Origin: JABWCE01 sp964617955
GTDB taxonomy: Bacteria; Bacteroidota; Bacteroidia; NS11-12g; UBA9320
DNA length: 64,000 nt
Direction of reading: 5' to 3'
Assembly (NCBI GenBank): GCA_964617955.1
Contig: CAZTXB010000011.1
Location: forward strand, 50,665-114,664
How positions within the stretch are numbered: the first letter of the stretch is position 1; every line of letters starts with the position of its first letter. This document shows, in pieces, positions 18,600 through 27,651 of this stretch. The notes beneath the pieces were generated by a model. That model made no database searches, had not been told where the DNA came from, and was given only the letters and a program-made list of their open reading frames with translations. The position numbers and the translations under genes were made by a program.

Positions 18600-18610
18600 G
18601 CCTTTAAAAA

Positions 18611-18640
18611 AAGAGAAACATAAAGTTTCTCTTTTTTTTT
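18611..18640 (+). terminator. Rho-independent terminator after tsf
   Basis: Stem AAGAGAAAC / GTTTCTCTT (18611-18619 and 18625-18633) with a 5-base loop and a T-run to 18640. It separates the ribosomal operon from pyrH. Confidence 0.85.
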
Positions 18641-18650
18641 GAATACCCCT

Positions 18651-18658
18651 TACATTTG
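18651..18658 (+). promoter_or_regulatory. -7 promoter box of pyrH
   Basis: TACATTTG is a perfect TAnnTTTG match, just after the tsf terminator and 36 bases before the pyrH ATG. No well-spaced TTG -33 element is visible. Confidence 0.5.
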
Positions 18659-18694
18659 CAAGTACGGTTTCACCCTTGAATTAATAATGTGATT

Positions 18695-19405
18695 ATGAAA
18701 TACGCAAGAATATTGCTAAAACTGAGTGGAGAGGCTCTGATGGGAAAAAAGGAATTTGGAATAGATTCTGATATTCTGGAAAAGTACGCTTTGGAAATCA
18801 AAAGTGCACATGCCTTGGGCGTGCAGATTGCCATTGTTATTGGAGGAGGAAATATTTTCCGTGGCGTTCAAGGGGTGCAAGGTGGTGTGGTAGACAGAGC
18901 TCAGGGCGACTACATGGGAATGTTGGCCACGGTAATTAATGCTATGGCGCTTCAAGGTGCTCTCGAAAAATTTGGACTTAAAACCAGGTTGTTATCAGCC
19001 ATTAAAATGGAGCAAATATGTGAACCATTCATCCGACGAAGAGCCGTTCGACATTTGGAAAAGGGAAGAATCGTAATATTTGGCGCAGGAACTGGAAACC
19101 CATATTTTACAACCGATTCTGCCGCATCCCTTCGGGCTGTGGAAATAGAAGCTGATGTCATACTTAAGGGTACCAGAGTAGACGGCGTTTATACATCCGA
19201 TCCTGAAAAAGACCCGGAAGCTAAGCGCTTTGAGACCATATCTTTTACGGAAGTATACAAAAGAGGGCTTAGTGTAATGGACTTGACAGCCATAACATTA
19301 TGTCAGGAAAACAATTTACCTATTATTGTTTTTGACATGAACAAACCCGGTAATCTCATTGAACTTGTCAAGGGAAATCCTGTCGGTACCTTGGTTGCAG
19401 GTTAA
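18695..19405 (+). CDS. pyrH: UMP kinase
   Basis: 236 residues from the ATG at 18695; a GTG two codons upstream is in frame but less likely. It phosphorylates UMP to UDP in pyrimidine synthesis, acting as a hexamer of the amino-acid-kinase fold. Visible are KLSGEALMG, the glycine loop IVIGGGNIFRG, and ILKGTRVDGVYTSDPEKDP. It has its own promoter box after the tsf terminator. frr, often next in line, is absent; a convergent LysE-type gene overlaps its last four bases. Confidence 0.97.
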   Translation: MKYARILLKLSGEALMGKKEFGIDSDILEKYALEIKSAHALGVQIAIVIGGGNIFRGVQGVQGGVVDRAQGDYMGMLATVINAMALQGALEKFGLKTRLLSAIKMEQICEPFIRRRAVRHLEKGRIVIFGAGTGNPYFTTDSAASLRAVEIEADVILKGTRVDGVYTSDPEKDPEAKRFETISFTEVYKRGLSVMDLTAITLCQENNLPIIVFDMNKPGNLIELVKGNPVGTLVAG

Positions 19406-20022
19406 ATTTTCTTAAAAATAAGGATAATGCCCAGGACGATAAAAATATAGCCTGAAGCAAAACTGATGATCCTAATGATTCTTTCGCTGAGTTTCTTCCC
19501 TATGTAATGGGCTAAGGCGCTGATCATAATTTCTATGAACAAAATAGCGCCAATGGCAGCAACGAAAAAAATGATAGATTGCTCGTTGGTATAGGCATTT
19601 ACTCCTTTAAGATACGTTTGTATGGATAGCCAGGCTATAAAATTAACAGGATTCATAAAGTTGAGTAAGAATCCCTTAGAAACATATAAAAATCTGGATT
19701 GCCCAACCACTACACCATTCTGATCGATGATTGGTTTTTGAGGAAAAAACTGGTAAATACCTAAACCAATTAAAAGAATCCCTCCGCTGTATTTTATCAG
19801 ATTTTTATACTTTTCAACTTCCTCCAAATATTGCGAACCAAATAAAATCAGCGAAACTATAATCAAATCGCTGATTACCACACCGAAGGCAATATCAAGA
19901 CCTCTTTTAAAACCGTGCTTAATGCTGTTTTGGATAATGGCAAAAAAAACGGTACCGAAGCCAAACCCTAGGATAATACCAGCAGCTATGCCGGAAATAA
20001 GTGGGATAAAAATGTTATTCAA
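19402..20022 (-). CDS. LysE/RhtB-family membrane exporter
   Basis: 206 residues, about six membrane helices. The N-terminal block PLISGIAAGIILGFGFGTVF and the pattern of short loops fit the LysE translocator superfamily, which exports amino acids or related small molecules across the inner membrane. The substrate is unknown. The last bases overlap the end of pyrH on the other strand. Confidence 0.72.
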   Translation of the reverse strand: MNNIFIPLISGIAAGIILGFGFGTVFFAIIQNSIKHGFKRGLDIAFGVVISDLIIVSLILFGSQYLEEVEKYKNLIKYSGGILLIGLGIYQFFPQKPIIDQNGVVVGQSRFLYVSKGFLLNFMNPVNFIAWLSIQTYLKGVNAYTNEQSIIFFVAAIGAILFIEIMISALAHYIGKKLSERIIRIISFASGYIFIVLGIILIFKKI

Positions 20023-20056
20023 AAGTTGCTGACAAGGTGAGTTACGCTTAAACCAG

Positions 20057-23000
20057 TTACCTGGCCAAAATCACAGTTCCTGAATATTTATATAACCTTC
20101 CGCTGTAACTTGTTACATTTACTTGATAAATATAGGCATCCATTTGGACCTTTTCTCCTAAATAATTGCCGTCCCAACTTATATCAAGGTTGTCGGATTC
20201 AAATAATTTCTCACCCCAACGGTTAAATACAAGTACCTGAAAGGTTTTAACCCCGCTTGCTACTATTTTAAATCTCTCGTTCGACACCGGTCCGGCACCT
20301 TCAGGGGTAAATACGTTTGGAATATAAACCAGGATATCAGGTTCTATGACTACAGGCTTAATAATTTGATCGGTACACTGATGTTCAGTCTCCGCCAACA
20401 GCGAAACATAATACGTGCCTGTATCACCTGTATAATAGTATTCCGGATTCGTTAGTGAAGAGGTATCCGTTAACACATTGAGGTCACCAAAATCCCATGC
20501 GTATCGGGTTATCTTATTTTGCATAATAACTCGGCTCAAATTGTTGAATCTGAAGCGAGGAAGGGCTTTCGTGGTTCTGTTGTTTGGATTGGGCTCAAAA
20601 TCAGCTACAGGTAAGGGATAAACATCCACAGCTGGCATGGCTATGATGGTATCACATGACTTTTCGCTTCTAATTTTTAAATTGCCAGTGTACAATCCGG
20701 GTTTTTGGTAGGTGTGACTGCCTGTATTGCCTACCAAAGAATCGCCATCGGCAAACTGCCAGGTGTATCGACAGTTGAGTGGATCTACTCCATTGGTTAC
20801 ATTGCAAGAAACCTGAATGGTATGAGGGACGCAACCATCAGGGTCGTCCAGAGTATATTGAGCATGTGGTACAGGATTGATACGTAGGTTCAAAAAATCC
20901 TGATCGAAGGGACATACCCCTTCAGCTTCTGTTATGCAAGCCAAAGATATCACCGTCGCACTATCACTTCTTGGTCTTACGGTAAAATTACAAGGGTTAT
21001 TCGAGCTCGACTGGTTATTGTTTTCAAAATTTGCTCTTAACACGTCGGCATCGTGATACCAGGTAATTTTTGAAGTAAATTTATAATCTGCATTGAGCGT
21101 AAAATTCATGGTGTTTGTTCTACAAACCTCCATATCCGGGGTGAGAATACTTACTGTCGGCTTGCTTTGCACAAAGACCTGCAAACTTTTGGTAGTATCA
21201 CATTTCGTGGTGGGGTGAGTATAGCTGTAGGTAAGCTTGATCCATTGATCACGATCGGCTGCACCTACTGATTTAGGCATAAAAACGCCACCGCCAATAA
21301 TTCCAGGAACAGTACTCGACCAAGTGCCGCCTGCAGGAGAAGCATTTAAAGTAACATCAGGATCTATTTGGCAAAATTTCCCTTTATCTCCTGACGGACT
21401 CAGACTGATAGTCACATTCGGTAATGGGTTAATTATTAAAACAGTATCCCGCTTGATATAGCAACCGGTTGAGATGTCAAAATATCTCATTTTATACATT
21501 CCTGGTGCATTTTGAATATTGAGCTTACTGGTATTTAATGTATCTCCATTATTATTATCCAGGCCTATCTGGAGCAGGTCCTTAGGCTTGGTAGCACTGC
21601 TGTCTACAACAATCCATTTACCGGTAAGCGGGGTGGTTTTACTAATGGAGGATAAGTTCACGATGCCAACATCGATACACAAGGGAGGAAAACCTGAGAA
21701 TTTAATAATTGGAGTACCAATGATATAATATACAGCGGTGTCTTTATTGAAACACCCTTGACCATCCTGAATCTCAATCTCCACAACCATCGAATCACTG
21801 TTCTTACCCAATAAATCAATAAGGCTATCTTTCACAACAATCCAAAAATCATAATTTAAGCTTGGGTCAAAATCGGGGAATACCTCGCCGGCGGTAACTG
21901 TTCCTCCTCCGGTTTTTGGCAGGGTTCGCAACATCTTAAACTTCACATCCACCATTGCATTAATATTCTGTGGTGCCTTGATATAGGGTTTTAGTGGTAC
22001 TCTTTTAGCATTTTGGCAGATGGTGCCCCCATTGAGTTTAATTGAGGGAAGGGGGTTGATGGTAAACACAGTACTGTCGTACTTAACACAAGTGGTGCTT
22101 GGATCGGTGTAGGTGTAGATTAAAATGTAATTACTTGCTTTCACAGGGTTACACGCCAGTGGGGTAAGAAAAGAAGATCCACTGATAAAGGAAGCGTTCT
22201 GACGACAACTCCAAGTTCCTCCTACCGGCGATCCAAATACACTGCTTCCCAGTGCTATGTTTCCATAATCGCAGCAGTATTTTTGAGGGCCAACAACGGT
22301 GATGGCAGGCAAAGGATTAACCTTCACACAAACCGTATCGTAATTATAACAGGAAAGGGTGTCCTCCTTAATAATTACTTTTAATAAATAGCAATCGGTA
22401 TTCTGAACCTGAAACTTCGGGTTTTGCAGTTTGCTGAAAGGTGGTCCTAGTTCAAGTATTCCTTTCCACCAGTTATAGGATCCGGTTTGGTATTTTTTAG
22501 CAGTGTCCAGCCCACTTGCCTTCAAGGTTAAAAAATCATCAAAGCATTTTACTTGATCAAGACCGGCATTAGGTCGAATGGTGTCGTTAACCAGCAACCT
22601 CATCGTATCGGCCGAACTACAACCCAGGCTGTCAATTACACTAACCGAGTAAATACCCTTCATCGCGATTTTTGATGTCGCTTGGGTAGAGTAATCCGTC
22701 CCGTTATATTTCCACTTCCAGAATAAGGTATCGCCCTGAATGAGGGTATCACCCGTCTCTGGATTCACCCAAATTGCATTTTTGGCCACTGGCGCTATGA
22801 GGATGCTGTCGTACCAGCAAATTCTAATGTCAGGCCCCATATTTACCACCGGGTTTTTCTTTAAAAAAACATTAATGGTATCAAATGCAGTGCATTTATT
22901 CTTGTCTGAAATTTCTACGCGGAAAGTACTGTCTGTCGTATTATCCATCACAAGGTCGATATAGTCTAAAGTGTCTTTGGCATCGAAATTTATTGGTGTA

Positions 23001-24742
23001 AACCATTTGTAACTAAAGGCGGGTACACCATGAGTTACCTTGGCCGCCAAGCGAAGTTTTGATCCATAGCATACAAAAGTGTCAGGACCAAGGGCGAGAT
23101 CCACTTCTAAAAGCGGAGGGACGATCAGAGTGTCGAAATAATCACTGGGACAATTAACGGCATTATTAATTCTATGGTGAATAATATACTTTCCACCTCT
23201 TCTGAAATGGATTGTATCTTTTTCTTTGTTTGAAACCACATTTTTTGTGCTCTTAAAAGTATAGTGCTTTTTAGTCAACGGCTGATTCGTAGAATCGGAA
23301 ACCTCCCAGAAATACGTGGCGGGCGTTTTGAAACCTCCAAAAATTTGACTTTCAATGGCGTATTTACCGCAAATAAGCGGCGTCACCACGCGCTTGGTTT
23401 CGGCGAGTGGCTTCACATACACTGCAAAAGACCTGGTAGTTAAGGCATTTTTAGGACAAGCATTATCACGGGCTGTGGCTGTAAAAGTATAGGGAAGGTC
23501 ACTGGCCTGGTTGCGGTTTGGTTTCCAGCAGAAAGTGCCTATTTGTTCGCGGGCTTTGGGATTCTTAATTGTAAAAGTAGCGCCGGGAATCCCTCTGTTC
23601 CAACTCAGGGTAACAGTATCCGGTGAAGGCGTTTTCGCCGGAGGAGGGGGAATAAAGGGGTCGTCCTTGGTTGTGATGTCGAAGCAAATTTCCGACTCAG
23701 CACATACACTGTACTTGTAGGTTGTATTGGTTATTTTTGGTGGATTGTTATCGGGGCAGATTTGAACAATAAAATGCATGTCTCGCCTTGTAACCCCAAT
23801 ATTTTCATATACCCCTTTACTGTTTTTGCGCCATTCATCGATTTGCATCACGACCACCGCCTCCTGACCGCATTCCGTTGGTGTAAATATGAGGTCACCC
23901 GTAACAGGATCCATGTATATACCTATCGGGGGGTTCACATTTGGGTTCGACTTGGTTTGGTCGGACCAATTGGAAGGGAAATAGGGTTTGATTGGAAAAG
24001 CACCTGAGTAACCACCGGTATAATTCGATTTTGAACTTTGACTGGCCCAAGCAGAAGCCAATGAATAGGACAGAGAATCGTAATTTACTGTGTCAACAGC
24101 CCCGTTGTTAAAAAAATAAGGCTGGTTGCAACACAATATCGCTACAGGGTCATTGGTGAGCTGAGGCGAAGTATTGCAGGGTTTTTTGCAGGCATCTATC
24201 TCCAAATAGGTGTAAAATCCTCCGGAAGGACCTGTAGTGATATTGACGCTCCTGCAGCAAATATTTGCTGTAGACACCCTGAAACGGCAACATCCGCTCT
24301 TCATTGGACCTCGTAAATCAATGGTGCCTTCAAAAGTGTGTTTTTCTATGCCATATGGGTAAGTCCCATTACAGGGCTGCTCACATTTGCTTATTTCCTT
24401 TCTGCAGGTTTTGGTAATGTCGGTAATGCTCACTCTTTTCATGCTCACCGTGCCCAGGCTTCCTCCTCCGGAGGTGCAGGTTAGCGTAAGCTGGGTTGGA
24501 ACCGTTCCGGAACTGTTGCAATCTTCACTGGTGCCACATTTTGGACTTTGACTGAGAACATAACAGCCACGGCAATCGCGGTAAAAATTTATGATGATCG
24601 TAAAAATACTGTCATTGCCTTTTGAACACTTATAGGTAATATCTGAACCCATAATATGATCAGCCTTAGCCTGAGCGCTCAAACAAATGAGGACGATGAA
24701 TAAAAATCTTGGTACTATTTTTCTTAATTCAACGGTAATCAT
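20057..24742 (-). CDS. Giant secreted PKD/Ig-like repeat protein with type B T9SS sorting domain
   Basis: 1,561 residues. An N-terminal signal segment (RFLFIVLICLSAQAKA) precedes DHIMGSDITYKC, a start common in large Bacteroidota surface proteins. Many Ig/PKD-like beta modules follow; a canonical PKD unit is visible near residue ~1,340 (RYTWQFADGDSLVGN). The last ~90 residues (VYIPNVFTPEGAG, VLVFNRWGEKLFES, DAYIYQVNVTSYSG) are the type B (gliding-motility-associated, CHU_C) sorting domain. It should leave the cell by T9SS and stay surface-attached or be released. Cysteines are frequent in the first third. An adhesin or matrix role is inferred. Confidence 0.88.
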   Translation of the reverse strand: MITVELRKIVPRFLFIVLICLSAQAKADHIMGSDITYKCSKGNDSIFTIIINFYRDCRGCYVLSQSPKCGTSEDCNSSGTVPTQLTLTCTSGGGSLGTVSMKRVSITDITKTCRKEISKCEQPCNGTYPYGIEKHTFEGTIDLRGPMKSGCCRFRVSTANICCRSVNITTGPSGGFYTYLEIDACKKPCNTSPQLTNDPVAILCCNQPYFFNNGAVDTVNYDSLSYSLASAWASQSSKSNYTGGYSGAFPIKPYFPSNWSDQTKSNPNVNPPIGIYMDPVTGDLIFTPTECGQEAVVVMQIDEWRKNSKGVYENIGVTRRDMHFIVQICPDNNPPKITNTTYKYSVCAESEICFDITTKDDPFIPPPPAKTPSPDTVTLSWNRGIPGATFTIKNPKAREQIGTFCWKPNRNQASDLPYTFTATARDNACPKNALTTRSFAVYVKPLAETKRVVTPLICGKYAIESQIFGGFKTPATYFWEVSDSTNQPLTKKHYTFKSTKNVVSNKEKDTIHFRRGGKYIIHHRINNAVNCPSDYFDTLIVPPLLEVDLALGPDTFVCYGSKLRLAAKVTHGVPAFSYKWFTPINFDAKDTLDYIDLVMDNTTDSTFRVEISDKNKCTAFDTINVFLKKNPVVNMGPDIRICWYDSILIAPVAKNAIWVNPETGDTLIQGDTLFWKWKYNGTDYSTQATSKIAMKGIYSVSVIDSLGCSSADTMRLLVNDTIRPNAGLDQVKCFDDFLTLKASGLDTAKKYQTGSYNWWKGILELGPPFSKLQNPKFQVQNTDCYLLKVIIKEDTLSCYNYDTVCVKVNPLPAITVVGPQKYCCDYGNIALGSSVFGSPVGGTWSCRQNASFISGSSFLTPLACNPVKASNYILIYTYTDPSTTCVKYDSTVFTINPLPSIKLNGGTICQNAKRVPLKPYIKAPQNINAMVDVKFKMLRTLPKTGGGTVTAGEVFPDFDPSLNYDFWIVVKDSLIDLLGKNSDSMVVEIEIQDGQGCFNKDTAVYYIIGTPIIKFSGFPPLCIDVGIVNLSSISKTTPLTGKWIVVDSSATKPKDLLQIGLDNNNGDTLNTSKLNIQNAPGMYKMRYFDISTGCYIKRDTVLIINPLPNVTISLSPSGDKGKFCQIDPDVTLNASPAGGTWSSTVPGIIGGGVFMPKSVGAADRDQWIKLTYSYTHPTTKCDTTKSLQVFVQSKPTVSILTPDMEVCRTNTMNFTLNADYKFTSKITWYHDADVLRANFENNNQSSSNNPCNFTVRPRSDSATVISLACITEAEGVCPFDQDFLNLRINPVPHAQYTLDDPDGCVPHTIQVSCNVTNGVDPLNCRYTWQFADGDSLVGNTGSHTYQKPGLYTGNLKIRSEKSCDTIIAMPAVDVYPLPVADFEPNPNNRTTKALPRFRFNNLSRVIMQNKITRYAWDFGDLNVLTDTSSLTNPEYYYTGDTGTYYVSLLAETEHQCTDQIIKPVVIEPDILVYIPNVFTPEGAGPVSNERFKIVASGVKTFQVLVFNRWGEKLFESDNLDISWDGNYLGEKVQMDAYIYQVNVTSYSGRLYKYSGTVILAR

Positions 24743-24882
24743 AATTTACAGACTCTTAAATGAAAGGTAAGGTTGCATTTGTATAAAATAACGGGCAATT
24801 TACATAATTAATCATAAAAAAACAGATTATCCATTTCCACATCGAAGATAAATTGAGAAATTTCGAAACAAAATATTTATCG

Positions 24883-24890
24883 TAAGTTTG
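24883..24890 (+). promoter_or_regulatory. -7 promoter box of rbfA
   Basis: TAAGTTTG matches TAnnTTTG and ends only four bases before the rbfA ATG, implying a very short leader or leaderless message if used. Confidence 0.4.
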
Positions 24891-24894
24891 CATC

Positions 24895-25257
24895 ATGAGT
24901 GGAAAGAGAACAGACAAGCTGGCAAGACAAATTCAGAGAGATCTTGGGGAGATTTTTAATTCGCTTTCGTCTAAATTATTCGAAAACGCCTTCATTACAA
25001 TAATGGAGGTTAGAGTTTCAGCCGATTTAGGCATTGCAAAAGTTTATTTAGGCATCATGAATTATGCAAAAAAAAACGAATTACTCGAGATGATAAAATT
25101 TCATACTCCGGCCATTCGAAAAAACCTGAGCGACAAAATTAGAAATCAAGTGCGAAAGATACCCAACTTGCATTTTTATCTCGATACCACTTTGGATAAC
25201 GCCGAACATATTGAAAAACTGCTTGAAAAAATCAAGCAGGAGGAACGCCATGACTGA
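24895..25257 (+). CDS. rbfA: 30S ribosome-binding factor A
   Basis: 120 residues. A KH-fold cold-shock and maturation factor that helps process the 5' end of 16S rRNA. The N-terminus (KLARQIQRDLGEIFNSLS), the central VRVSADLGIAKVYLGIM and the C-terminal FYLDTTLDNAEHIEKLL are characteristic. Next on the strand is a LolC/E-like permease, 76 bases away, an arrangement seen in other Bacteroidota. Confidence 0.95.
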   Translation: MSGKRTDKLARQIQRDLGEIFNSLSSKLFENAFITIMEVRVSADLGIAKVYLGIMNYAKKNELLEMIKFHTPAIRKNLSDKIRNQVRKIPNLHFYLDTTLDNAEHIEKLLEKIKQEERHD

Positions 25258-25333
25258 GCAAATTTAGTTTCATTGCACAATGTTACATCAGGTATTCGCA
25301 GCTTTAAAAAATGAAACCTTCATTTAGTCTATA

Positions 25334-26554
25334 ATGCGTTTATTATTCACCTTCGCCTTTCGCTATGTTTTTTCGAAAAAGAAGGCCAATGCCATAAACA
25401 TAATTTCCTCGATTACCGCTTTTGCATTTGCCATAGCGGCAGCTGCAATGATCATTGTACTTTCTGCATTAAATGGGTTTGAATCGACGCTTACCCATTT
25501 ATTTACAGCTTTTGACCCTGCCTTAAAAATCGAATCTACCAAGGGCAAAACCTTTACATGTTCGAGTGCGCTTATGGATACTTTGCGCAAGATGGAAGGC
25601 ATCGATGCCTTATCAGAAGTCTTAGAAGACAACGCCTTTGTAAGGTATGGCGGATCCCAGGAAATTGCCATCGTTAAAGGGGTATCTGAAAACTACCAAG
25701 GGGTTACCAGAATCGATAGTACCCTCATCGAGGGCAGATATATTTTTGACTTAAGGATACAGACCCCATCAGGAGAAAAACATCTCAACGGAGGTTTGTT
25801 TGGCTATGAATTGGCTAATAAACTCGGGCTCAGCATTGATAAAAATATTGATTTTGTAACAGTGTACGTTCCTAAGAAAGGGGAATTCTCAAATTTGAAT
25901 CCTGAACAAAATTTAACCATCGAAAAATTAATTCCTACCGCTAAATTTTTGGTCCAGGAAGAAATCGACAGCCGTTTTATTATCGTTTCTTTGGCATACG
26001 CCAGAGCACTTTTTGGAATTCCTGAAAAAATATCAGCGCTTGAGATTGCCTTAGGAAAAGACGCCAATATGGAAGAAGTTAAGGCGCGCTTAAAAAAACA
26101 CTTTGGCGCAAACTTTAGCATCAAAAATCAATACGAGCAAAAGGAAAGCATATATAAAATATTCAAAAGTGAAAAAATTACCACGTTCGCCATACTCAGT
26201 TTTATACTCCTAATCGCAGCCTTTAATATGTCAGGTGCCTTAACCATGTTAATTATAGAAAAGGAAAAGGATATAGCGGTACTCAAGGGATTAGGGTTTA
26301 CAAGGACCCAAATTAGAAGCGTATTTATTGTTTCGGGAATCATCATTGCATTTGCCGGAGCTACTTTTGGAATTTTAGTCGGGGGTATGGCTTCTTGGTT
26401 GCAGGACCTCTACGGGTTTATACGCATTGAAAATAGCATAGTAGAAGCCTATCCGGTTGCCATAAAAGGGCTTGACTTTTTATGGGTTCTACTCATATCA
26501 TTGGCTATTGGATTATTTACTTCCTGGATACCCTCGCGCCGATTAAATTACTGA
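25334..26554 (+). CDS. FtsX-family ABC permease (LolC/LolE-like)
   Basis: 406 residues. One N-terminal membrane helix (residues ~20-45) is followed by a large periplasmic domain (~50-270) and three C-terminal helices of the FtsX fold (AILSFILLIAAFNMSGAL, IAVLKGLGFTRTQIR, then LWVLLISLAIGLF). This is the layout of LolC/LolE, which extract lipoproteins from the inner membrane with the LolD ATPase. The ATPase gene is not adjacent. It precedes pth by 18 bases. Confidence 0.82.
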   Translation: MRLLFTFAFRYVFSKKKANAINIISSITAFAFAIAAAAMIIVLSALNGFESTLTHLFTAFDPALKIESTKGKTFTCSSALMDTLRKMEGIDALSEVLEDNAFVRYGGSQEIAIVKGVSENYQGVTRIDSTLIEGRYIFDLRIQTPSGEKHLNGGLFGYELANKLGLSIDKNIDFVTVYVPKKGEFSNLNPEQNLTIEKLIPTAKFLVQEEIDSRFIIVSLAYARALFGIPEKISALEIALGKDANMEEVKARLKKHFGANFSIKNQYEQKESIYKIFKSEKITTFAILSFILLIAAFNMSGALTMLIIEKEKDIAVLKGLGFTRTQIRSVFIVSGIIIAFAGATFGILVGGMASWLQDLYGFIRIENSIVEAYPVAIKGLDFLWVLLISLAIGLFTSWIPSRRLNY

Positions 26555-26572
26555 AACGAAAAATAAGTGGAC

Positions 26573-27139
26573 ATGAAATTTCTGATTATAGGACTAGGCA
26601 ATATCGGCACCAAATATGAGCATACCAGGCACAATATAGGATTCGACGTGCTTGATCAATTTGTTTTAGAAAAAAAGGGTCAATTTGAGAACAGCAAGCT
26701 GGCTCAATACGCGTTAATAAAGTATAGAGGAAAGCAATTTCATTGTATAAAACCGAACACCTATATGAATTTAAGCGGGGATGCCGTGAGGTATTGGATG
26801 CAAAAATTAAAAATCGAAGTTGGGAATATGATGGTCATTGCCGATGACATTGCCTTGCCCGTTGGTAAACTTCGCTTACGAGCTAAAGGAACTGACGCAG
26901 GACATAATGGGTTAAAGCATATCGCCCAAGTCCTCAACACCATCGATTACCCCCGTTTAAGATTTGGAGTGGGAAACGAATTTGAAAAAGGAATGCAGGT
27001 TGAATTTGTGTTGGGAAAATGGCCCGAATCTGAGCAAAGCATGGTCAGGATGGGGATTCAAAAGGCCTTAACGGCAATAGAGTTATTTGCAATCGAGGGT
27101 TGTGACAGAGCGATGAATAAAATCAATTCTGAATCATGA
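26573..27139 (+). CDS. pth: Peptidyl-tRNA hydrolase
   Basis: 188 residues from the ATG at 26573 (MKFLIIGLGNIGTKYEHTRH); an in-frame GTG two codons upstream is less likely. It cleaves peptidyl-tRNA released by stalled ribosomes. N10 and the catalytic H20 lie in the first block, and IADDIALPVGKLRLR carries the conserved Asp. GTDAGHNGLKHI is the second signature. Its stop overlaps the next gene by four bases (ATGA). Confidence 0.96.
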   Translation: MKFLIIGLGNIGTKYEHTRHNIGFDVLDQFVLEKKGQFENSKLAQYALIKYRGKQFHCIKPNTYMNLSGDAVRYWMQKLKIEVGNMMVIADDIALPVGKLRLRAKGTDAGHNGLKHIAQVLNTIDYPRLRFGVGNEFEKGMQVEFVLGKWPESEQSMVRMGIQKALTAIELFAIEGCDRAMNKINSES

Positions 27140-27561
27140 AACAAAAGAAACACATACTGGAATGGGATGATAACCTAAGCAATGTTCATTTAATTGGCAT
27201 TGTATCCTCCACCCCATCCTTAACTTTTGTTCACAGGTTAAACCAGAGCGGTATTTTTAATTTTGTAAAAATGGAGGATCTGAATCTGGATTCTAGAAAC
27301 AACAACAATCATTTTTTAAATTATAAAAGCCTTGACGAAGAGACCGGAAATGAATTTAAATTGATCAAAAACAAAGGCACCACTGCCATATTAGGTAAAG
27401 AATTTAAAGGCTTGGATTTTATTTTGTACTTTGGAAGTGAAAACTCAGAAACCTGCGAATCCATATTAGAGGAACTAAAAAAGTTGAGCTACATACAAAC
27501 GGCTTTTGAAATTGACTTTATTTCGCTTACCCACCAAAGCAAAAAACTGTTTGAGTTTTAA
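27136..27561 (+). CDS. IPExxxVDY-family protein (divergent motif)
   Basis: 141 residues, soluble. The family is a small Bacteroidota group of unknown function usually encoded just before pyk, as here. The namesake motif is degenerate: the aligned C-terminal stretch reads IQTAFEIDF, keeping only the Ile, the Asp and an aromatic. The central FKGLDFILYFG and the position next to pyk support the assignment. It overlaps pth by four bases, so translation is probably coupled. Confidence 0.6.
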   Translation: MKQKKHILEWDDNLSNVHLIGIVSSTPSLTFVHRLNQSGIFNFVKMEDLNLDSRNNNNHFLNYKSLDEETGNEFKLIKNKGTTAILGKEFKGLDFILYFGSENSETCESILEELKKLSYIQTAFEIDFISLTHQSKKLFEF

Positions 27562-27619
27562 ACTAAATTATAAGAAGCATAAAAGTCGATTTACTTACTG
27601 CCTGAACCTTCGATAGTGT

Positions 27620-27627
27620 TATCTTTG
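27620..27627 (+). promoter_or_regulatory. -7 promoter box of pyk
   Basis: TATCTTTG matches TAnnTTTG, 25 bases before the pyk ATG. It suggests pyk can be transcribed independently of pth and its neighbour. Confidence 0.5.
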
Positions 27628-27651
27628 TAGCATAAGAATTCTAAAAAGAGA